Of a stretch of 20,550 nt of DNA, positions 15,467-20,550 are shown in pieces. Within the stretch, counting starts at the first letter, position 1; each line of letters opens with the position of its first letter. This DNA comes from Bacillota bacterium (GTDB taxonomy: Bacteria > Bacillota > Clostridia > Lachnospirales > Lachnospiraceae), in assembly GCA_023436765.1 (NCBI GenBank), contig JAEZHX010000004.1, positions 1-20,550 of the forward strand. Reading direction: 5' to 3'. Both the position numbers and the translations under genes were made by a program. Under the pieces are notes generated by a model that worked only from the letters and a program-made list of their open reading frames with translations, was not told where the DNA came from and searched no databases.

Positions 15467-17935
15467 ATGAAAAAGCAAGAAAATATAGGACAGATAATGC
15501 ATGGCTTATCAGAGCAAGAAATTATAGAAGACGAAAGTCTGATTTATCAAAATATTGCGAAGTTCCCCAGAATCAGTTTGCTGAAAGATGCTACTTTGTT
15601 ACTGGTAAATAGGGTAAAAAGCTTTACTGCTGATGACAATAAAATACTAATCCAAACTGAAGGTGTGTATTTTGATGAAAAGTACACATACCGGTATTTT
15701 GATCATCGCCAGGTGTTTGTACAAAAGATGAATACAACTAATATCGCCGTGGAAATTGAATTTATCAATCAGCGTATTGTACGTATGAAAGCGGCAGAGG
15801 GCTTCCGGGTTCCGGCACATAAGACTCCTATGATAGAGAATATGGTGAAGGAGCCGGTAGAATTTACAATTAATGAGACACCGGATAAAATCGAAGTGGA
15901 TAACGGGACTATCTTGGTAAGTATACAGAAGTACCCTTGGAATATCAGTATGTCCGAGAATGGTACCGTTTTCTATAAGCAATTTGGGCGGGATGATCAT
16001 TCCTTCATGCCCTATGAGGTATGTCCGTTTGGATTTTTGTATGATAATGAAGCAAATGAAAAATATGCCTGCGAAGCTGTAGCTACGGATCCCTATGAAC
16101 ATTTTTATGGCCTGGGTGAGAATTTCACAGCGATCGACAGGAAAGGAAAAGCCTTTGATCTATGGAATACCAATGCTCTGGGAGTTAATACGGAACGTGG
16201 ATATAAATATATCCCTTATTATATCAGTAGCAAGGGTTACGGAGTGTTTTTGAATACATCACGGAAATGCCATTGTGATATGGGACAGATATTGTCAAAA
16301 GCTAATTCTTTCATGATAGAGGGTGACATCATTGATATGTTTATCATGAGGGACAACGAAATGAAGAAGCTGCTGCCCTTATACTACAAGCTAACCGGGC
16401 AGCCTGCGCTTCCTCCAAAGTGGTCCTTCGGGTTATGGATCAGTAAAATCAGTTATGGTACGCAGAAGGAAGTAGAAACCGTAACGAAGCGTATGCGCGA
16501 GATGGATATCCCCTGTGATGTGGTACATATTGACACCGATTGGTTTGCCGAAAACTGGGTATGTGACTGGAAGTTTGATCAAAATAAATTCCCCAATGTG
16601 GAACAAATGATTGAGAAGCTGCATGAGGAGGGCTTTAAAATTTCACTCTGGCAGCTCCCCTATGTGGAGAGAGGCAATATCTCCTATGAAGTATACGATG
16701 AAGCCATGAAAAAAGGATACTTTGCCAGCGGCGAGAACGGCTCCATGAAATTCCCCCATGGGTTGATAGATTTTACTAATCCGGAAGCGGTGACCTGGTA
16801 TAAGAATGAATTGATTAAGCCTTTACTCCGCATGGGTATCGACGTAATAAAGGTAGACTTCGGTGAATCAGCGGCTCCGTTTTTCAAATATGCAGACGGA
16901 GACGGAAGGGATATGCATAATCTGTATTCCCTCTTGTATAATAAAGCTGCTTATGAAGCTACAGTAGAAGAGCTTGGCAGGAATCAAGCAATCATATGGG
17001 CTAGAAGTGCCTGGGCCGGATCCCAGCAATACCCGGTTCATTGGGGCGGAGATGCAGGTACGGACTTTGGAAGTTTGGCCAGCTCTATAAAGGGGTGCTT
17101 AAGCATGGGAGTCAGCGGTTTCCCGTTCTGGTCCAGTGATATCGGCGGCTTCTGGTTCTCCTCAACTCCTAAATTATATATTCGGTGGACACAATTCGGA
17201 ATGTTCTGCTCCCATGCCAGGTGGCATGGTTTCTATTCCAGGGAGCCCTGGGATTTTGGAGAAGAAGCATGCGATATTGTAAGAAAGTATGTAAAGCTTC
17301 GTTATGCCCTAATGCCTTATATCTATTCCCAGGCAATTTATTCTGCTAAGAATGGAGTCCCGATGTGCCGTGCTATGATGCTGGAGTTTCCGGAGGATGA
17401 GACAACCGCTGGGATAGATACACAATATATGTTTGGAGACAGCATTCTGGTTGCCCCGGTACTGAATGAAGAGGATTTGGTGAAGGTATATCTGCCGAAG
17501 GGAATATGGACTAATTACCATACCGATGAGCAGCTTCAGGGAGGTCAATGGCTGAAATTTAAGTCGGAGCTGGATATTCTTCCCCTGTATATGAAGGAAA
17601 ATGCCATCCTACCGATGGGGCCTTCCATGAATTATGTAGATGAATATAAAACGGAGCATTATACCCTCCATATGTATCCCGTATCGGGTACGAACCAATT
17701 TATCATTGAGGAGGAAGGGATTGAGATTTTCATGGATGCCGGGGATGATGAAGTTAGTATTACAATTACACCCTGCAACCTGGATTTTACGGTAGTTCTG
17801 CACAATATCAACTGCGTAAAGGTCGAACTAAACACTAACCCTTGCTCAGTAATAAGGGAGAAGAATACCACAGTCTTAGAAATATCCAAGCTCGAATCTA
17901 TTAAGGGAATTAGTACGAAAATAATGAAAGAATAA
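15467..17935 (+). CDS. GH31 glycosidase, probable YicI/XylQ-type alpha-xylosidase
   Basis: This 822-residue enzyme has no signal peptide, so it should act in the cytoplasm on imported oligosaccharides. An N-terminal beta-sandwich (to about 300) precedes a (beta/alpha)8 barrel (about 315-650) and C-terminal beta domains. The nucleophile is D464 in KVDFGE, as in YicI, and the acid/base is D529 in HWGGDAGTD. The substrate loop VVHIDTDWF..WVCDWKFD resembles that of alpha-xylosidases such as Lactobacillus XylQ rather than the DIDYM of alpha-glucosidases. It would release terminal alpha-xylose, for example from isoprimeverose. ATG 15467 follows a weak AAAGGA ribosome site. The N-terminus is somewhat longer than in YicI (772 residues). 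An alpha-glucosidase or transferase role cannot be excluded. Confidence 0.9.
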   Translation: MKKQENIGQIMHGLSEQEIIEDESLIYQNIAKFPRISLLKDATLLLVNRVKSFTADDNKILIQTEGVYFDEKYTYRYFDHRQVFVQKMNTTNIAVEIEFINQRIVRMKAAEGFRVPAHKTPMIENMVKEPVEFTINETPDKIEVDNGTILVSIQKYPWNISMSENGTVFYKQFGRDDHSFMPYEVCPFGFLYDNEANEKYACEAVATDPYEHFYGLGENFTAIDRKGKAFDLWNTNALGVNTERGYKYIPYYISSKGYGVFLNTSRKCHCDMGQILSKANSFMIEGDIIDMFIMRDNEMKKLLPLYYKLTGQPALPPKWSFGLWISKISYGTQKEVETVTKRMREMDIPCDVVHIDTDWFAENWVCDWKFDQNKFPNVEQMIEKLHEEGFKISLWQLPYVERGNISYEVYDEAMKKGYFASGENGSMKFPHGLIDFTNPEAVTWYKNELIKPLLRMGIDVIKVDFGESAAPFFKYADGDGRDMHNLYSLLYNKAAYEATVEELGRNQAIIWARSAWAGSQQYPVHWGGDAGTDFGSLASSIKGCLSMGVSGFPFWSSDIGGFWFSSTPKLYIRWTQFGMFCSHARWHGFYSREPWDFGEEACDIVRKYVKLRYALMPYIYSQAIYSAKNGVPMCRAMMLEFPEDETTAGIDTQYMFGDSILVAPVLNEEDLVKVYLPKGIWTNYHTDEQLQGGQWLKFKSELDILPLYMKENAILPMGPSMNYVDEYKTEHYTLHMYPVSGTNQFIIEEEGIEIFMDAGDDEVSITITPCNLDFTVVLHNINCVKVELNTNPCSVIREKNTTVLEISKLESIKGISTKIMKE

Positions 17936-17962
17936 TGGCTATCAAAGCTAGGAGGCCCATTT

Positions 17963-20002
17963 ATGGCATATTATGTTACACCGAAATTTGATGGAATACG
18001 GGAAGGTAACCGTATTATATGGGAAACGGCCGGAGAATTGGTTTATATTGAACCATATGGTAATGATGCGATAAGGTTTCGCTCCAGTAAGAGCCTTCAT
18101 ATTGACACTAATCTGAATTGGACACTGCTAGAGCCAAAACAAGCAGATGATGTAAGAATTGAAATGGATGAAGCAAAAGCTAGATTATATAATGGCAGAA
18201 TTATGGTTCAGATTACCGGTGATGGTACCGTTACCTACTATAATACTGACACAATGGAAATTTTGCTGGAGGAATCCTGGATTGATGGCCGCGTCCATAC
18301 AGCACCCCTTCGCAGGGCGAGGGAATATCGAGTAACTTCAGGTAATCAGTTTAAGATCAGTCTCTATTTTAAACCTTCACAAGGGGAGCATTTTTATGGC
18401 ATGGGACAGGACGCGAACGATTGCTTTGACTTAAAGGGAAGTACAGTAGAATTGCTTCAGAAGAATGGCAAATGTACCATTCCCTACACCTATTCTTCTA
18501 AAGGTTATGGATTTATATGGAACAATCCCTCTGTGGGAAGGTCGGAGTTTGTTAACAATCATACCCTTTGGCATGCACAGTGTGCAAAGCAGATTGATTA
18601 TATTATTATTGCCGGAAGGACACCGGAGGAGATAAATTACCGATTTACGGAGATTACCGGACGGGCGCCCATGATACCGGAATGGGCAACCGGTTTTTGG
18701 CAGTGCAAGCTGCGATATGAAACCCAGGAGGAATTGTTGGAGGTTGCAAGGGAATACAAACGGCGTAATCTGCCGATTTCAGTTATCGTCATCGATTATT
18801 TCCATTGGACCATGCAGGGAGAATGGAAATTTGATCCCATAAAGTGGCCGGATCCCAAAAAGATGGTGGAGGAGCTGAACGAAATGGGAATCAAACTAAT
18901 GGTTTCCATTTGGCCGACCATCGACACAAGAAGTGAAAATTATGATTTGATGAAACGTAAGAATTATATCATACGGGCAGAAAAGGGCGTTGATGTTGTA
19001 TTTATGTTATTTGGGGTTCTGACCTATGTGGATACGACTCACCCTGAGGCTCAAAAGTTTTTTTGGTCCCGTGTGAAAGAAAATTATTATGATTACGGAA
19101 TTAAAACCTTCTGGTTGGATGAGGCAGAACCTGAGATGAGACCCTACGATTATGACAACATCCGGATGTATGAGGGGAATGGTGAAGAGGTCAGCAACTT
19201 ATACTGTGTCGGATTTGCGAAAGCTTTTTATGATGGAATGAGAGAACAGGGCGAAGAGGTATGTAATCTGGTTCGGTGCGCCTGGTTAGGAAGTCAGCGA
19301 TATGGTGTAGTACTCTGGTCCGGAGATATCGCATCAACCTTTGATAGTCTTCGCAAACAGCTAAAAGCGGGCTTGAATGTATCCTTATGCGGAATTCCTT
19401 GGTGGACAACTGATATCGGAGGTTTTATTAACGGAGATCCCGAGGACGAAGAATTCAGAGAACTTATCGTTCGCTGGTTCGAGTTTGGCGTATTCTGTCC
19501 GGTATTTCGTTTACATGGCTTCCGGCTTCCCTATCCGGTCAGGGATATCCTGAACCCGGATGCTTATTGTGGATCCGGCGGTCCAAATGAGGTATGGAGC
19601 TTTGGAGATACAGCATATCATATCATAGTAAAGTATATGCAGATCAGAGAACGCTTAAGGCCTTATATAGTGGAACAGATGGAGTTGGCGACGCAAAAGG
19701 GTACACCAATGATGAGACCCCTGTTCTATGATTTCCCGGAGGACTCTAGGGTATATGATATAGGCGATGAATATATGTTTGGCCCTGATCTGTTGGTTGC
19801 TCCGGTAGTGGAGAAAGGCGTGGAACGACGTAAGGTGTATCTTCCCTCCGGTGCTACTTGGACAAATGCCTATAGCGCAGAAAAAGTGGAAGGCGGCACT
19901 GAGCTGGAGGTCTCAGCACGTTTAGAGGAGATACCGCTATTCTATCGTAATGGTGCAAGACTTCCGATCTTTGAGGCTGTAAACTCCGATTCTAACACTT
20001 AA
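17963..20002 (+). CDS. GH31 glycosidase, second type, probable alpha-xylosidase
   Basis: This 679-residue cytoplasmic enzyme is a GH31 member clearly different from its upstream neighbour. The nucleophile is D386 in FWLDEAEPEM, and the acid/base is D455 in VLWSGDIAS. The barrel entry VIVIDYFHWTMQGEWKFD followed by WPDPKKM matches the WLDxxEPE branch, which includes xyloglucan-active alpha-xylosidases. It ends soon after the proximal C-terminal beta-sandwich (LEEIPLFYRNGARLP), lacking the 100-odd extra residues present in the other enzyme. TAGGAGG, well spaced before ATG 17963, sets the start; the gap to the preceding gene is 27 bp. The two enzymes probably attack different alpha-linked ends of one oligosaccharide set. 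Exact substrate remains inferred. Confidence 0.9.
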   Translation: MAYYVTPKFDGIREGNRIIWETAGELVYIEPYGNDAIRFRSSKSLHIDTNLNWTLLEPKQADDVRIEMDEAKARLYNGRIMVQITGDGTVTYYNTDTMEILLEESWIDGRVHTAPLRRAREYRVTSGNQFKISLYFKPSQGEHFYGMGQDANDCFDLKGSTVELLQKNGKCTIPYTYSSKGYGFIWNNPSVGRSEFVNNHTLWHAQCAKQIDYIIIAGRTPEEINYRFTEITGRAPMIPEWATGFWQCKLRYETQEELLEVAREYKRRNLPISVIVIDYFHWTMQGEWKFDPIKWPDPKKMVEELNEMGIKLMVSIWPTIDTRSENYDLMKRKNYIIRAEKGVDVVFMLFGVLTYVDTTHPEAQKFFWSRVKENYYDYGIKTFWLDEAEPEMRPYDYDNIRMYEGNGEEVSNLYCVGFAKAFYDGMREQGEEVCNLVRCAWLGSQRYGVVLWSGDIASTFDSLRKQLKAGLNVSLCGIPWWTTDIGGFINGDPEDEEFRELIVRWFEFGVFCPVFRLHGFRLPYPVRDILNPDAYCGSGGPNEVWSFGDTAYHIIVKYMQIRERLRPYIVEQMELATQKGTPMMRPLFYDFPEDSRVYDIGDEYMFGPDLLVAPVVEKGVERRKVYLPSGATWTNAYSAEKVEGGTELEVSARLEEIPLFYRNGARLPIFEAVNSDSNT

Positions 20003-20041
20003 ATCGTAACGCATAGTTTCGAGGTAAGCTATATGTAAATA

Positions 20042-20172
20042 AAGGAGCTGTTTCTTAATAAGCGGAAAGAATACAAGAGGCCCTTTATGTTCCCCTCACA
20101 ACTTGTTATACAAGTTGTGAGGGGAACATAAAGGGCCTCTTGTATCTCTAGGTGATTAAGAAATAGTTCCTT
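20042..20172. repeat. 131-bp long inverted repeat between convergent genes
   Basis: Two 35-bp arms (20071-20105 and 20111-20145) are perfectly complementary around TTATA. Outside an 11/9-nt internal loop a second stem of 18 bp (20042-20059 with 20155-20172) pairs fully if two positions are G-U pairs in RNA transcribed from the plus strand. The element fills most of the gap between the GH31 operon and the convergent flavodiiron gene. It may be a bidirectional terminator, since TTTATTT follows on the minus strand, or a small palindromic mobile repeat. No target-site duplication is visible at its ends. Confidence 0.85.
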
Positions 20173-20203
20173 CTCTGGTAAGTATACATTTACTATATTA
20201 AGC

Positions 20204-20550
20204 TTAATCCTGCAAGGACTGGTATATAGCATCAGCCAGGTCATTAAGCTCCTGCTCCCGGTCTTCTCTAAGAGAGGATTTAATATCAATCGGTGTTCCT
20301 ACAATCTCCATGTTCTTCATGCTATTTACCAACTCGGTCATATGCTTAAGTGCGGCGGAAGCCCAGGTATGGTTACCAATTAAGGATACTTTGCGGTTAG
20401 TGATGTTAAGAACTGAAAGCTCCCTTATAAGCGCGTCCATAGGGAAATATAACTGTAGGTTGTAGGTTGGAGATGCAAATACTACATTACTGTATTTGAA
20501 TATGTCAGAGATAATGTAGGAAGGATGGGTCTTAGACACGTCATAGATCC
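20204..20550 (-). CDS. Flavodiiron protein (FprA-like), C-terminal flavodoxin part, partial
   Basis: The reading frame stays open to the window edge at 20550, so only the last 115 or so residues are present; the codon at 20539 is an internal GTG, not the start. The visible part is the second half of a flavodoxin-like domain. YDVSKTHPSYIISDIFKYS and VVFASPTYN match the FMN-binding region of A-type flavoproteins, and SLIGNHTWASAALKHM supplies the next FMN loop. FprA-type proteins reduce oxygen or nitric oxide at a di-iron site located in the N-terminal beta-lactamase-like domain, which is outside the window. In an anaerobe this would protect against oxygen. It is convergent with the GH31 operon and unrelated to it in function. 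Confidence 0.85.
   Translation of the reverse strand, partial: IYDVSKTHPSYIISDIFKYSNVVFASPTYNLQLYFPMDALIRELSVLNITNRKVSLIGNHTWASAALKHMTELVNSMKNMEIVGTPIDIKSSLREDREQELNDLADAIYQSLQD

Noticed and set aside
15647..16102. 151-codon minus-strand open frame opposite the first GH31 gene
   Set aside because: It is opposite a conserved enzyme domain, without ribosome site or recognisable features.
20042..20172. Insertion sequence
   Set aside because: There is no transposase and no target-site duplication at the ends; at most a non-autonomous palindromic element.
20029..20289. Minus-strand open frame across the long inverted repeat
   Set aside because: It runs through the hairpin and the end of the flavodiiron gene in another frame and has no ribosome site or recognisable domain.
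1..20550. Defence or phage system
   Set aside because: All genes fit transport, sensing, sugar hydrolysis or redox roles; no nuclease, toxin-antitoxin, integrase or phage structural gene was found.

Overview
The window looks like a low-GC, Gram-positive, anaerobic chromosome segment, most likely a plant-glycan-degrading clostridium of the Lachnospiraceae type. This is inferred from strong AGGAGG-type ribosome binding sites, U-tailed hairpin terminators, a YesM/YesN-type two-component pair beside a sugar ABC operon without its own ATPase, and the end of a flavodiiron protein. No rRNA, tRNA, CRISPR array, phage gene or transposase was seen.

Layout. (1) Positions 1-4376, plus strand: a MarR-type regulator followed by two half-transporters forming a heterodimeric ABC exporter with one degenerate and one canonical ATP site. 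The set ends at a clear terminator, and the MarR promoter carries an inverted repeat where an autoregulatory operator would sit. (2) 4385-4741, minus: a small ArsC/Spx-like thioredoxin-fold protein. (3) 5025-8355, minus: an OmpR-type response regulator, a HAMP histidine kinase (4-nt overlap) and a membrane-anchored protein with four PepSY-like repeats. The promoters of the regulator gene and of the PepSY gene share a direct repeat with an 11-nt period at nearly the same distance from the -10 box, so this looks like a self-regulating envelope-sensing unit. (4) 8420-11888, minus: a YesM-like sensor kinase and YesN-like AraC response regulator, ended by a strong terminator. (5) 12146-20002, plus: a lipoprotein sugar-binding protein, two CUT1 permeases and two different GH31 glycosidases, both resembling alpha-xylosidases. 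The locus is probably for uptake and trimming of alpha-xylosyl oligosaccharides such as xyloglucan fragments or isoprimeverose, controlled by the divergent YesM/YesN pair. (6) 20042-20172: a 131-bp inverted repeat with a perfect 35-bp inner stem between convergent genes. (7) 20204-20550, minus: the C-terminal part of a flavodiiron protein, cut by the window edge.

How the parts work together: the YesM kinase would sense an extracellular sugar or the loaded binding protein and phosphorylate YesN, which would activate the divergent transport and hydrolase operon. A terminator after the binding-protein gene would let that protein be made in excess over the permeases and hydrolases. The ATPase must come from elsewhere, as with MsmK-type shared ATPases. 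The most novel-looking signals are the shared operator of the PepSY two-component unit and the large hairpin at 20042-20172. No new defence or mobile system is visible.
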